Source of the DNA: Ascaphus truei
Lineage: Eukaryota; Chordata; Amphibia; Anura; Ascaphidae
Reading direction: 5' to 3'
DNA: 64,000 bases
Assembly: GCA_036426205.1 (NCBI GenBank)
Contig: CM071567.1
Location: 293,460,847 to 293,524,846, forward strand
Position 1 is the first letter of the stretch. Each line of letters opens with the position of its first letter. The position numbers and the translations under genes were made by a program. The notes beneath the pieces were generated by a model. The model ran no database searches. It was not told the DNA's origin and worked only from the letters and a program-made list of their open reading frames with translations. Below are positions 45,985-59,295 of the stretch, one piece after another.

Positions 45985-46780
45985 TATCCCAGTGCACCTT
46001 AGTTATTTTCACTTTGTATTTAGGTTGTTGATCATGTTAAACAAGCTTCAGTGCTCTAGAATAGGGGGAACAGGCTTACACGCCTACCTATCGGGCAGAT
46101 TCCAATGTGTCTCTTGGGCTCCAACTCCAACAACTTGGATGAAACCTGTGGGGTCCCACAAGGCTCTGTTCTGGGGCCCCTACTCTTTCAATCTTTATTA
46201 ATAATCTACCTTTTAAGGCAGCTTCAATGCACATGTATACAGATGACAATGTTATATGCACACAGCCTTGATCTCTGACCTTGGTACACATACTTCAATC
46301 TGATTTTTCAAGACTTGAAAACTGGATTTCCCAACACAAACTGTGCTTAAACACTGAAAACGGTAACAATGGTATTTGGGACAAAGGCTACATTTCTAAA
46401 GCTACCAATGACAGAACCAAGTCTAACACCTTTCTAGCCCCTGTCACCAGTTTTAAATATCTTGGCATATGGCTTCACTAGAACAAGTCTAGGCAGAAAG
46501 TAACATTTTCCTGTCTTCCCTTCAAATTCTTTCTGGGCAAGCTACCCGCCTATCTGAACAAACCCCACACAGCACTCTTCTCAACTGCGATCTGACTCAG
46601 AAAGTGTTCATGGCCCAAAGAATCCGGTCGCTCCTTCTCTTACTGTGCAGAACAATCTACCAGCGACTCTTAAAGCCGCCTCCAGTTTAAATTCAAGACT
46701 TCAGCTCTCACACATTTTAATCTGGTCGGTAATTTATGTACACAAATAAGAGATCTTTAAATATAATGTATAACCTCTGT
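45985..46780 (+). pseudogene. LINE ORF2 fragment C
   Basis: Reads [28 protein letters not shown], then a YTDDNVICT catalytic-box variant, FSRLENWISQHKLCLNTE and FKYLGIWL. Likely the continuation of fragments A and B. Frameshifts and stops throughout. Confidence 0.65.
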
Positions 46781-47383
46781 TCATTTAAGGTAACCATATA
46801 TTGTCAAAGCTTTGCTCAGGACATGCTTGAAAACAAGAGGTAACGCAATTACTTGCTGGTAAACATTTTTAGAAATAAAATAAATCTAACATGTAGCCAG
46901 GATGACTTACACCATTGCACACAGCAGGAAACTCAGATGACTTGAATATCCTAACCCACACATGCTTGGGAACTGCATACTGAGATTGTGCTCCCTGCTA
47001 AAGCGGCAGGTACGCTGCCACTTAAAAAAAAAGTCACCTTTTTTTATATAAATATGTCCATAAAGCTTCAGAAAACAGCATGTACAGTTAGACCTGTGTT
47101 AAGGAAGTAAAAAGCCAGCAAACAGCATTTTTTCCATTTTGCCCTTATTAGCATGTATATAGCCACCATCTGAATATGAAGTCACTTGTGAAGTGTGGTA
47201 GGAATATGCAAGAGAGTTCAACCTACTCATTGTGTTTATTATTCATGTAATAGCCAAATATAAATACAGTTAGGATAAAGTAATTAGATCTCAACGCACT
47301 CCGTTCAGTAAATTATAGTCGGTGTAGTTTCTCTGTGAGGTGCAGGCAGTTGAAGAGTGGCCGGGATCCCATTGCTGCCACGG
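46781..47383. other. No feature seen
   Basis: AT-rich intronic or intergenic sequence without supported genes or repeats. Confidence 0.5.
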
Positions 47384-47570
47384 AGTTTAAACTTGGAGCT
47401 GGATATCTTTGGTTGCCACACTATTCTCAAAGTCATACACAAGACATTTTAGCACAATAAACTGTTTATTTGCAGGTTGCAAACACAAACTGTTTATTGC
47501 GCTAAAATGTCTTGTTTAAGACTATTAGAATAGTGCGACAACCAAAGATATCCAGCTCCAAGTTTAAACT
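47384..47570. mobile_element. 187-bp palindromic MITE
   Basis: Arms beginning AGTTTAAACTTGGAGCTGGA are inverted at the other end. Further matching blocks are ACTATTCT and AAGACATTTTAGC with AATAAACTGTTTA around a short loop. Confidence 0.8.
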
Positions 47571-48366
47571 ATAAATACAGGGAAAACAAAAAAATTAAAA
47601 TAAACTCACATCTTTCTGAACTTCGGTCTATGTCATAATTGCCCCAGTAATCAACACATTATCTGCTTGTACTGTAACACAAACGCTGACACTCTCCTCC
47701 GGAAACCTCACAGCCAGATTGCAGGGGACTAGGAAGTTGCCGTCTGGGCAGTTGAGATGTGTTTTAAAGCAGCAAAACATGTGAAAACTTGTGGGGGGGA
47801 GAAGAGTTAATATAAATAAATCAGTTCTGTAGTATATGATAATACTGATTTCTATAGCACGTTTTAGCCATCTCCCAAGCAGTACAATATCTTTGCAACA
47901 CTTTCCTGTTAGTAATACTTTATTGCCAATATTCCCAGCAGTTTGAGCTGTAAACAGTAACAATAGATAATGTTACCTTAGTAATACAAGGATACATTGT
48001 GGTTGCCGAGTTACACTGACTGAAGTCGCCATTATGTTAGTCCACCATAAAGGATTTTAACAGATTTATAACAGGAGCAACAAATGATTGCCAGTTTAGG
48101 TAAGAATGTAGAATTATACATTGCCACATGATAGATATACACACAAAATAAAAAAAAGTGTTAATGTAGTATTGCTGTTTTAAATGTTTCCAATGGAACA
48201 GAACATACATTGGATTAACAAAATAAAGAGGACCTCTACAGAAGTTCATGTTGAATCTTTAGCACACCCTGTACACCTTTGCATGGGTATTATTTCAACT
48301 GTGCTTCACAAGTGGTCAATTTAAATGTTGTAAGACATGGGAAAATACACTTCTGAATTGTTCTTA
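47571..48366. other. No feature seen
   Basis: AT-rich, no coding frame or recognisable repeat. Confidence 0.5.
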
Positions 48367-48645
48367 GGCGTCTGACATCATGCAGGCGCGCACCGGAGCG
48401 AGCGCAAGTAGGCACGTGCCTGTCAGCTCAGCGATCTGTGGACTCTGATGGGGCGGCGAGGCCGTGACGTCAGCAGGCGGGTTTGCCCTTATTGGCTCAA
48501 ACGCGCATGTGATGCGGCCGTCACACAAAAAGACACTAAAATTGGTCCCCTCAAAATCCTGCCGTGCCATTGCGTTTCCGTGTGCAGCATGGCCCGCCTG
48601 ATTGACAATGTTTTTGACCGTGCCGTACGCACTATGGCCACAGTC
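48367..48645. mobile_element. Harbinger-like CpG-rich MITE (inverted core)
   Basis: Between TTA and TAA. The core is in reverse orientation: GTGACGTCAGCAGGCGGGTT, then TTATTGGCTCAAACGCGC. Confidence 0.6.
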
Positions 48646-49554
48646 TAAGGGAGAAATAGAATTTAACTGAAAAGGAATTAGGACATGCAAAAGCTTTGCA
48701 CCAGTTAGAGACTATGGGAACATACTAGAAGTATCTATATAGCATATGGCAGAGAACAAACTGTCTATTTATTAAGCAGCCAAGTCTCTAACCAGCTTCC
48801 TAAACCCCCTTAAGTAATGATTTTCTCCCAGATTATTACAAACTTCGGCATTGATGAACATCTATTATTTATCCTGCTGCAGATAAATGTGAAAGGGCTT
48901 TGTATGCCCGGTTTGCCAAGTAGTCTCTACCCATAGATTTTTTCACACAACTTCAAGTGTGTCAGAGGATGCCCAGTTTCAGGAAAACAAAGTCTTTGGG
49001 TTCCAGGGGGAGTATGGTTGCAAAGCTGAAACTTAAAAGGAATTGACAGAAGGGCACAACCAGGAATGGAGCCTGTGGCTTACGACTCAACACAGGAAAC
49101 GTCACCTGGTTCAAACACGGAAAGGATTGACAGATGCATAGCTCTCGGCATATCCCTGTGCCCAGTGAAGGTACACACTGGATTAAATAGATCAAAATAC
49201 ATAAACCCACAAGAAAAATGGATATATCCAGCAGGGTGAATGCAAGCGTGCTTCATTTTCCTGAGCATCTCTCACATTGGCTTCCTGGTTGAGACAGTAA
49301 CCTGTGCCAGGATGGGCAATGCCCTTACTACACCCTCCACACACATTTTCCCTGGGCACAGGTATCAGACTAATCTCACCTACACACAGTATGCCCCTTT
49401 GGCAAATAGGTAATACAGCCCTTCACTAATGCCCCTGTAATCCAGTCATTTTGGGGATATTCAGTGTACCCCAGTAACTGCTCTCTGGATATTTGTGTTC
49501 TCCAATAGCCCCAGGTGCACAGCGCCCCCCTCACCCCGAAGGTGCACAGTGAGC
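48646..49554. other. No feature seen
   Basis: Unremarkable sequence. Short frames here have no recognisable domain. Confidence 0.45.
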
Positions 49555-49558
49555 AGTG

Positions 49559-49758
49559 TCCCACCCCTCCATGGATATGCCCCCTGTGTCCCACCCCTCC
49601 ATGGATATGCCCCCTGTGTGACACCCCTCCATGGATATGCCCCCTGTGTGACACCCCTCCATGGATATGCCCCCTGTGTGACACCCCTCCATGGATATGC
49701 CCCCTGTGTGACACCCCTCCATGGATATGCCCCCTGTGTGACACCCCTCCATGGATAC
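49559..49758. repeat. 30-bp minisatellite, about 6.6 units
   Basis: Near-identical 30-bp units containing ACCCCTCCATGGATATGC and CCCCTGTGTG. The length is divisible by three and stop-free, so frames on both strands read through it as decapeptide repeats. It is followed by CCATTCTCTCTCCC-type repeats to about 50060. Confidence 0.95.
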
Positions 49759-50339
49759 CCCCCCCCACCATTTTCTCCTCGCCATTCTCTATCCCATCAC
49801 CATTCTCTCTACCCACCATTTTCAATCCCTCCGCCATTCTATCTTTCCCAACCATTCTCTCTCCCAACCATTCTCTCTCCCTGCCATTCTCTCTCTCCCT
49901 GCCATTCTCTCTCCCCCTGCCATTCTCTGTCCCCACCCCCATCCCCGCTATTCTCTCTTACCACGCTCCCCATTCTCTGTCCCCACCCCCATCACTTTCT
50001 GTCCCTTCTCCGTCAACTCCTTCCCAGCCATTCTCTTTCTCCCTTCTCCCCCTCACCAGGGGGTGGCTGTTTGGTTTTTATTTGGGGGGCAAGTACATCC
50101 TATCAGCCCTGATATTAGGGGGCCACTGACCCCCACAAATACAGGTGTTGCCGCCATTATTGCACTCGTTATCACACACTAATGGATGCAATAACGTCAC
50201 CTATATCTGTATGTACAGGTAGGCACCATGAACACAAGCACACACACCCGATACGTCCACCACATACAAATGAAAAAAACGCACACTTTCCACATACAGA
50301 ACGCATTTCCCAGAAACACACTGACCTGCAGACACTCAT

Positions 50340-50600
50340 TTACAGAAAACTAAAAACACACAGACCCTGACCTGCACAACACACACAGATCCTGACCTGC
50401 ACAACACACACAGATCCTGACCTGCACAACACACACAGATCCTGACCTGCACAACACACAGACACTGACCTGCACAACACACACAGACCCTGACCTGCAC
50501 AACACACACCGACACTGTCCTGCACAACACACACACAGACCCTGACCTGCACAACACACACACACACACAGACCCTGACCTGCACAACACTCACACAGAT
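50340..50600. repeat. 25-bp minisatellite
   Basis: About nine to ten units around CCTGACCTGCACAACACACA, period close to 25 bp, with CA-run length variation. No coding. Confidence 0.92.
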
Positions 50601-50805
50601 ACACACTGTTCTTCCCTTTTACGTGCTGTTTTAAAGATACTATCTGGTAATTGCACATTTCGCTGCTTTTACAATTATTATTTTACACGATTAGGAGCTT
50701 CTGTTTGCTCTTTGACCCAATTTTTCTGCTCTGATTCTACTACAGTACCTTACACTATTTAGTGTAATCAGCAACGCTGGAGACTTTGCTCTCTACTGTA
50801 TGCCA

Positions 50806-52022
50806 ACCTAAAGGTTATTAATAAATAAGTTCAATAGCAAAGGTCCCAGTACTGATCCCTGAGGTACTCCAAACACAACTTTAGCCCAGCCTGAAAAAGT
50901 TCCATTTATGACAACCCTCTGTTGTCTGTCCTTTAACCAGTTTTCAATCCAGGTGCAAATATTTTTACTGAGTCCAAAAAGGTTTCTTTTGTGCACCAAC
51001 CTCTTGTGTGGAACCGTATCAAAAGCCTTTGCAAAATCTAAGTAGACCACATCAACGGCATTACCCTGGTCTAAATTCCTACTTACCTCCTCTTTAGAAA
51101 CGAATAAGGTTAGTTTGGTATGACCTATCCATCATAAATCCATGCTGGCTATTACTAATAATTTTGTTTTCCATTAGGTATTCCTGAATATTATTCCGTA
51201 TTAAACCTTCAAGTAGCTTCCCCACTATTGAAGTCAGGCTTACCGGTCTGTAATTCCCAGGTAGCTCCCTTTTTAAATATAGGCACATCTGCTTTACGTC
51301 AATCTTGTGGTACTGAGCCTGTGGAAATGGAGTCCTAGAATATTAAATGTAATGGTTTGGCTATTACTGAATTTAGCTCCTTAAGAACCCTTGGATGTTT
51401 TATATTTATTACCCAATGATATTCTGATAACTGTGCTTTTCTAACAATGTTTTAAAGGCTGCCCATTTATCTTCAACATTTTTCCCTGCAAAGACATCAC
51501 CCCAATAAAATCCTTGTAGATTAGTCCTCAATTTATTAAAATCTGCCTTTCTAAAATATAAACTCTTTGTTGAACCCATGTATTATGGTTTTTAATAATT
51601 AATTTCAAATGAGACCATGTTATGATCACTGTTTCCCAAATGTTCCCAGACGTGAATATTTTTTAATTCTACATTATTTGATATGACCACATCCAGTATT
51701 GCCCCTCTCCTGGTTGGTTCCTCAATCATTTGGGTCATGTAATTGTCCTTAAGCACCCCCAAAAACATGTTTCCTTTCGTCGTAATGCTAATCTCATTGC
51801 CCCAGTCTCTCTCTGGATAATTAAAAACACCCACCATGCAAACATGACCTAGTTTTGATGCCTTTTCCATTTGCAAAAGTATTTTGGCTTCCTCAATCTC
51901 ACAGATATTTGGTAGGTTATAGCATATTCCCACAAACATTTTCTTTATATTTTTACCTACGCTGCCAATTTCTATACCTAATGTCTCTGCATTTTCATCA
52001 TTCCCTTCATTAACATCTTCCC
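50806..52022 (-). pseudogene. CR1-like LINE, broken ORF2
   Basis: The minus strand runs from an endonuclease C-terminus (EEPTRRGAILDVVISNN, HLGNSDHNMVSFE) into polymerase pieces PGNYRPVSLTSIVGKLLE, then YLDFAKAFDTVPHKRLVHK and [18 protein letters not shown]. The catalytic YADD box and 3' end are missing. Frames are broken between blocks. The 5' side is cut by the GC-rich element at 52030. Confidence 0.85.
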
Positions 52023-52029
52023 TTATAAC

Positions 52030-52672
52030 AGGCAATGTTGCCAACAGGCGGTTGGAGCCGGGGCAGTTGTCCCGGACCCAGAAGCTGCGGGGGGCTCGGC
52101 TGACCGGTGCTGACAGTTGGACCTGACCTCTTGCCAAGCCCCAGCTGTCCCGGCGCCGCTCCGTGTCTGGCTGCCGGGCACCAGATTTCCTTCCCCGCTG
52201 CACCAGACGCCTCTCTCCGCTATTGTTGCGGCCTCCCGTGCAGGACCCGTCTCCACGCCAGAAGTTCGGCGACTTTTAGGCTCTGCACAGAAGGCGCGTG
52301 CGATGTGCAGCAGAGAAGGTGATGTGAGGTACCAGGGGGGGTGAGGTACAAGGGGGGGGGAGGTGATGTGAGGTACAAGGGGGGCAGGTGATGTCAGGTA
52401 CAAGGGTGTGTGTGTGTTGTATTTTATGTGTGTGTTGCATATTATATGTGTGTTGCATTTTATGTGTGTGTGTTGCATTGTGTGTATGTGTTGCATTTTG
52501 TGTGTGTGGGAGTGGGGGTAATTATTGTGGGGGAGATTGAGGGAGCGGGCTAGAATGAAAGGGGGGTAATTAAGTGGGGGCTCGCAAGGCCGCCAACACG
52601 TGGGAGTGGGGGGGGGGGCGGTCTAAACTCTAGTTCTGAGCCACATGAAATCTGTCGGCAGCCCTGATAATA
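52030..52672. mobile_element. GC-rich hAT-like element with internal minisatellite
   Basis: Ends resemble CAGG..TTGCCAACAG and CTGTCGGCAGCCCTG in inverted orientation. The CpG-rich body is followed by AGGTGATGTGAGGTACAAGG repeats and a (TGTGTTGCAT)n array (52400-52500). Boundaries and class are tentative. Confidence 0.45.
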
Positions 52673-52801
52673 GGTTTAAGATCCGGTTTAACATATAAAC
52701 ATACTCTACATTCTCTTCAATTTGCTTGATCCTGCCGAAAAAGGGAATAACACTTTAAATTAACTGGCCAGTCATGAGTTTCATCCCACCATGTTTCAGT
52801 A

Positions 52802-53133
52802 CAGACATACCCCGCATTAATGTACGCAATGGGTCCAGAGCATGTATATAAAGCGAAAATGTACTTAAAGTGAAGCACTGCCTTTTTTCCACTTATTGGT
52901 GCGTGTACTGTACTGCAATCGTCATATACGTGCAGAACTGATGTAAATAACGCATTTGTAACAGGCTCTATAATCTCCCCGCTTGCGCACAGCTTTGGTA
53001 CAGGTAGGGAGCCGGTATTGCTGTTCAGGACATGCTGACAGGCGCATGCGCGAGCTGTCGTTTGCCTATTGGTCGATATGTCCTTACTCGCGAGTGTACT
53101 TAAAGTGAGTGGCCTTAAACAGGGGTATGCCTG
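52802..53133. mobile_element. TA-flanked MITE (mariner-like), copy 2
   Basis: 332 bp, CAGACATACCCC ... GGGGTATGCCTG with TA on each side. Aligns along its whole length with 37562-37891 in the same orientation. Confidence 0.82.
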
Positions 53134-55030
53134 TAATGCCTATCATATCATACTGCTCCCTTGTAGCTACCGGTATTAATCCAAGCTCCCCCATTTATCT
53201 GTCAGGCTTCTTACATTATAGTGAGAAGGAAGGGGAGTACAAAAAGATACAAATACATGCCATTTCAGTGAATGAATAGTGATACAAGTGATGTGAAAAA
53301 TGTCAAAATAGTATAAAAATAAGAAAGGATACTAAAAGCAAACACAGGATTTGGCTGAGTGCCAGGGGATTCCCATCAGATGTTCATCTGTATATCCAGC
53401 TCAGGCACAAATCCACCTCCAGAGGAGAGACAAGCATTCAATTTTGCAGGCAGAATAAACAGAGATTTAATAAGCACTGAGATAGGCACAAACAAAAGCG
53501 CACTTACAATGCCACCATTTTTAAATGGCAAATATTTCTATTTTATTTAACATGTTTCACATTCACGGATTACAGCAGTGCTTACTCAAGGCTCTACTTG
53601 GTTGACATTATAAAATACATATAGTGGTCTTGACTTTTTTTATTATGTGATGATGATATCCGTAAACTCCCTATTGCAGATTTTCATAAGCAATTCTTAT
53701 TTGCAGCTAAACTGGCCTTTTGCCATAATATTTTCCCACACAATCTTTCTATTTCAATAACCAATGTGTTCTGTACAAACAGAAATCTCTTTATATGTTC
53801 AATTGTTTTGTATTTTTGGGACGTATATATTTTATTATATAATTATTGTACTGTTTGTGTAGCGTTTATTGCATTAATAATAAAATAGGTTAAAAAAACC
53901 TTTGTTTTTCTATTACAATCAGTAATCAATTGAGAGGCCAGGGGGCATCATGGACTGGATTAAGGGGAGCAGGCGAGTCAGGTACTAGATCGAGGGCTGC
54001 AGGGGGTCATGGATTAGATTGAGGGGTTAAGGACAGGAGTGAGAGGGTAGGGGTTTCAGGGATTGGATTAAAACACTTTAAAATAGGTATACTTTAATGT
54101 ATCTGTTAATAGCTGAGCTTTCAAGCCAATGTGTGATTTAGCATATGCAAAGATCAGTTTACCAGTTACCACATGTATTTATATATATATATTAGCAGAT
54201 TTATCAAATGTACTGTGTTGTTATACTTCTATTAAGTGTGTCCTCAATCTACTGGCTGCACTTATGAACTGAAGGTTAAAGCTTCAGCCAGTAAAGCAGG
54301 AGAGATAACAGAGACACCCTGAGCCCTCTGCTGACACGCAGAAATAGGTTCCATAGACCCCTATTACTCACTGGGTACAGGCCAAAGAAATTCACAAAAA
54401 GTGCCTGCTGCTTCTTTTCCAGTGCAGAGGGCACTGAGGGCAGAGGGTTTTCCTAAAAGAAAACAATTTTTCGGTGTTAATTCTGGCATGTACCACCAGA
54501 TGACAAAAACAGAAACATTAAATAAGAATGAGATCCAGAATGGAGAAACACAACTGGTAATGCAATAAAAAGTGAGAAACTCACAAAAAGCAACAATAAT
54601 AATTGTAGACTATTCACAAGGCACCCACTGGCTCCAACAAGGAAATCAGAAAACATAAAATAAATATATAGTTAATACACAAATACAAAAACGTCCACAT
54701 GAAACATTAGATTTTGTTTTTTTTGCCCTATTATTACAAATTGACTGCTGTGTTAACCTATTTGCTGCAAGAAGGCGTTATCTGTCTCAAGTTATTTCAA
54801 TGACATATCTTGATAGATGGTGTTGATGCTGAAACCTCTTTCCTGTACGGCAGCAGATTGCAGCGTAACAGCAAGGAAATGCTTCACAGAAAGTTTAGTG
54901 CAGTAGGGGCTGCAGGTTCTAGCTGGACGCAGGAAATGAGGGTCTTTCCAATTAGAAGTACATTGGACAAAGCACAATATTAAAGACTCAGAGGGAAAAA
55001 ATAGGATAGAGAAGAAGGAAAAAGATTCTC
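53134..55030. other. Mostly AT-rich, no gene seen
   Basis: Includes a small GGATTAGATTGAGGGG-type degenerate repeat (53935-54070). Otherwise nothing that can be supported. Confidence 0.45.
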
Positions 55031-55410
55031 CTGCTCACATGGTCCTCTTCTCCCACGCCACCGGCTGCTGACCTTCACTGCAGGATGCCGTCGTCCTCTC
55101 CCTCCGCCGCGGCCGCCTGCTGACCTTCGCTGCAGGATGCCGTCCACCTTCTCTCCCGCTGCCACCAGCTGCAGGTGCTTCTCTTCTGGTGCTCTGCTCC
55201 TGCCATTCTCCAGGAGGAGGACCGAGGGAGCAGAGCAGGACGGAAATACCCGGCCCCGGTTGCAGTGCCCTGGGCCAGGTCTGGGTAATTTCCGGGTTGT
55301 TTAGAAATGGGCGGGTATGCCGGGTACCGGGTAATTTCCGGGTACCTGGTCCATCGCTACTCTGGAACAAAATGGGAGGCACACAAATCCTATAGTCATG
55401 TACATTCATT
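55031..55410. repeat. GC-rich interspersed repeat
   Basis: Contains a duplicated CTGCTGACCTTCRCTGCAGG segment and a CCGGGTACC / GGGTAATTTCCGGGT region near 55280-55350. Minus-strand frames are probably spurious. Class unassigned. Confidence 0.4.
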
Positions 55411-55739
55411 AAAATAGCTTCATATAGTTATAAACTGCGCTGCCACAAGCAGCATAATTTGACCGAAAAGTTAGAAGAGCAGTAAATAAAAAGACCCCTA
55501 GCCTGGAATCGGCAGCTTTAATCCAAAACACAAAAACAAAGTTACATTTGATCCTAACCAGGCTGAAAAGGCCTTGAGTTGGTCAGTTCAAAAATGTTAT
55601 GAAAAAGGAAATAAGCTTGATCCAATGCTAGCCAGTTGATTGAGAGCTGAGCAGGTGCAATACCATATAAGTTCTATTAAACAGAAATCAGGTGTAATCA
55701 CACAAAACCCTGGCCAGATCATGAGTTTCAAAATTATTG

Positions 55740-58700
55740 TAGTTCCTTATATGATGGAAATAAAGTGGTACACAATAAAAAGACTGCAGCTCAGTTACTT
55801 AAATTCCTGAAAGATTGTAATTTACCCCAAATAACTGCCCATGATAATGAACTTCTGAACCGCCCGATAATGCAAGACGAAGTGGAACTCATCATTAAAT
55901 CTCTTAAAGGTTCCAAGGCTTCTGGCATAGACGGCTTCCCAGGTGATTATTACAAAAAATATCGCAAATTATTGGCCCCTATATTAACCAAACTTTATAA
56001 CAATTTCCTGAAAGATTAAGTGATACCTGGGGAAATATTATTGGCCTCTATCTCCCTGATATTTAAATCCTGGCAGAGTCCATCTTGATTGCAAAAGCAA
56101 CCAACCAATCTCATTGATCAATTTGGATATAAAAATGGTTTCAAAGGTCCTGGCAGTTAGGTTAAATGATCTGCTCAGAAGAAATCATCCATCCAGATCA
56201 AGTGCGCTTTATTCTAGATACACAAGTGCCTGATAATATTAGGAGACTTGTAAATATTATACAAATGGCTCAATTGACAGACAACCAGGCAATGCTGCTG
56301 GCCCTAAATGTAGAAAAAGCATTTGACAGGGTGAATTGAAGGCGTTTGGAATCAGGGGAAATTTTGTTAATTGGATTAGGGGGCTTTACAGAAAGCCAAG
56401 AGCCTTTATTAAAAATGTGGGGCAGATTTCAGAACAGTTCCTGATCAAAAAAAGGACTAGACAAAGGTGCCCACTATCTCCCCAACTATTCTCCCTCACT
56501 ATAAAACCACTCGTTGCAGCAATTCGTGATAACTTAGATATTGCAGGAGTTATAATAGGCAAAGAGGAATATAAACTGAGCTTGTTCACTGTCGATATAA
56601 TGCTTAGTCTCACAAGGCCCCTGACATCCCTTCCAAGTTTATATAAAACAGTAAGTGACTTTGAAACTATTTCTGGCTTTAAGGTGAACGCTAGCAAGAC
56701 AGAGGCCTTAAATATAAATTTACCTCCAGATCACAAATGACTATTCTTCATTATACCGTATCAAGCTAATTATCTGTAAGGAATCGTGGAACACGTCCTT
56801 TGCGACGTGATCCCTCCTTACCTGTCGCCGCACAGACCTCCGCTCTGGCACCAGCGCCAAGCACGCACCCCCGCTCTGCTTACAGAGCGCGCACGCGCAT
56901 CTCTTCTAGGCTGCCACAGAGTTTAGCTCCGCCGCCTCGGACGCACCGCGCTTCTCTCGCGTGCGGTGCGCTCACGTGACGCCGTGCACCGCTCCCCAGC
57001 TGCGTGGCAAGTATTCCTAATGCCCACTTGTCTCCTGCAGCCTATCCTAGCCTGCGCAGAGGTCGCGCCGCCGCTCCGCCTTCCTTGCAATTGGTTCCTG
57101 TCTCCTACTTATACCCTGCTCTCACTCCAAGTCATTGCTGAGCATAACTTGTTGTATACTTGAGCTCCTGCGTTTGTTGTGCCTTGCTCCTGTCTTGTCT
57201 CTATTACAGTTTGGATTCTATGTGTACCGACCGGCTTGACTTCTGAACCCCTCTGGACATCGACCCCGGCTTACCCTCGACTCTGCGTACCTCTCCAACT
57301 CAGACCACGGCTATACAGACTTCTACGATTCTGACCTCTCCAACCCCAGACCACGGCTTAACGGACTTTGACAATTCTGACCTCTCCATCCCAAGACCTT
57401 GGCAAGTATCAGGACTAACCTGCTCTCTCCAAACCAGATCCGGCTACGTTGAAAATCCACCTGCCAGGCACGTTTCCGCTGCTGTGTGTGCGTGGTTCTA
57501 TACTTCCCCACCTCAGTACCGGAGTCCTGTCTTGCTCGTGGGCAGCGCAAGCGTTACACTATCCATACATAATCCAAAATCTTAAGAAAAATCTAGAAAC
57601 TTGGTCACGATATTCTATCTCATGGATTAGCAGAATTTATGCACTAAAAATGACTCTTCTACCAAAATTGTTATATCTATTTCGAGCCTTACCTATACCC
57701 ATTAAAACTAAAAACATACAGTACATAGCCAACAAAAAAGCATGTTTAACGTTGTTTGGAAGGGTAAGCGCCCTAGAATCTTCCGTAAAGTTCGGACGTG
57801 GCCTAGATCGGAAGGAGGACTGCCAGTGCCATGTCTCCAAATCTATTATTATGCAACACAAATAGCACAACTTACAGCCTGGCACTGTCCACACTCCTCG
57901 AATAGGTGGGTGGAGATTGAAAGCAGCTATGTAAGTCCTTTAAGTATAACAGCTATTTTGTGTTTAAGGAAAAAAAACAGGCAGACACTGGCCCTTACAT
58001 TACCAACAATAATTATTTCTCTAAAACTATGGTACAAGGTTGGCCTGAAGAGAGGGATAACACTGGGCTTCACGGGTATGCTTCCGATACTGGATAACCC
58101 TGACTTCCCTCTGGGTCTGCAGAGAGAACAATTTAGTTGGTGGTCTGCAAACAAGCTTAGTAGAGCACAGGATTTAATGATAGGCCCCAGGATAAAATCA
58201 TTTCCCTGTTTAAAGGAGTCTCACCAAATTCCAGAGAAGGCGATCCTCAGGTATGCTCAGATAAAACATTTCCTTTTGAAACAATTTGATATACGCCCTC
58301 CTCAACAAAACACACAATTTGAAATAACATGCAATAACATGGGTTGACATATGGACTAATATTGCTAAAGTGTCTATCAACAAACAAACAAAAGAGACCA
58401 GTATAAGCTATTGTATAGATGGTACCTGGACCCCCCTCTAGGATACACACATATAACAAAACTCATTCATCTCTATGTTTCTGGGCTCGTGGCCCGATTG
58501 GCACGATGGTCCGTATATGGTGCCAGGGCCCGGTCATTAAAGATCTATGGAAAGAGGTGTTTGATCTAATAAGTTAGACACTAGATATTACACTGATACC
58601 ATCTTCATGGGTGGCCCTACTACACAAAAGGCCTGACATTGCCTCTCAAACAAAGCAAGCTGATAAATGATATAGTCGCCGCAGTGAGATGTGTTAAAGC

Positions 58701-59295
58701 AGTGGCCTTCTGAGGTCCTATACCTAAAATCTCTACAATTATAGATAACATTTGGAAAGTTCTATCCGTGGATAAACTCACTGCATGGGTTAATGACACG
58801 ACTGATAGATTTGATAAGACCTCCATGGATAGAAAAAACCTTGCATACACAGTTTGACAGAACAACTTTAATACTCTAGCCAGGACTACCATGAAGCAGA
58901 ATAGACTAGAGTATTTGCTACCTGGTTAGATACGAGTCTTATAGGAACGGGTATGTTCTCGGCTGAGAGGTACATGGTTCCTGCCCCATCTAGGTTATTT
59001 AAATTCCAGGTTTTGCCTTTATATATGCTCTGTACCCCATACTCCCTTCCCTTTCCTACCTCAAAATTGTTCTTTAAATTCTTTCAGACATACCGTCAGT
59101 TTACATACCTGTATGTAACAAAAAAACAAAAATTGAATATTGTAGGCAGGAAGCTATGTTTGTAATATATTCCAGTATGTTCAAAATGGTATAGTGTGAG
59201 TGTTGTCCTCTCTCCTTTTATTTTTTGTACACCCATTTATGTTTTCATTTTTATTTAAAAAAACGAATAAAAAAATTCAAAGTTAAAAAAAAAAC
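55740..59295 (+). pseudogene. L1-like LINE, decayed, split by a solo LTR
   Basis: Blocks in order: LIIKSLKGSKASGIDGFPGD, then LALNVEKAFDRVN (motif A), RQRCPLSPQLFSLTIKPL, and a catalytic box mutated from FADD to FTVD (about 56588). After the LTR come NLETWSRYSISWISRI and VVWKGKRPRIFRKV. The 3' end is A-rich at 59265-59295. Stops and frameshifts are frequent. It is related to, but much older than, the LINE pair at 17-22 kb. Confidence 0.82.
56775..57558 (+). mobile_element. Solo LTR nested in the LINE
   Basis: 784 bp starting TGTAAG and ending GTTACA, with TTATC (56770-56774) and CTATC (57559-57563) as a probable 5-bp duplication. It interrupts the LINE between the polymerase and C-terminal blocks. 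Repeated CTGACCTCTCCAACYCCAGA segments lie near 57330-57400. Confidence 0.6.

Noticed and set aside
49376..50182. Apparent repeat proteins on both strands
   Set aside because: A 30-bp stop-free minisatellite plus CCATTCTCT repeats. No start context or splice evidence.
52023..52496. Candidate PI4K2B first exon (minus frame of 157 codons)
   Set aside because: The frame crosses a TGTGTTGCAT array and a GC-rich mobile element. No family similarity.
55035..55409. Candidate PI4K2B first exon (GC-rich minus frame of 124 codons)
   Set aside because: It lacks the expected acidic N-terminal character and phase-matched donor, contains an internally duplicated segment, and looks like an interspersed repeat.
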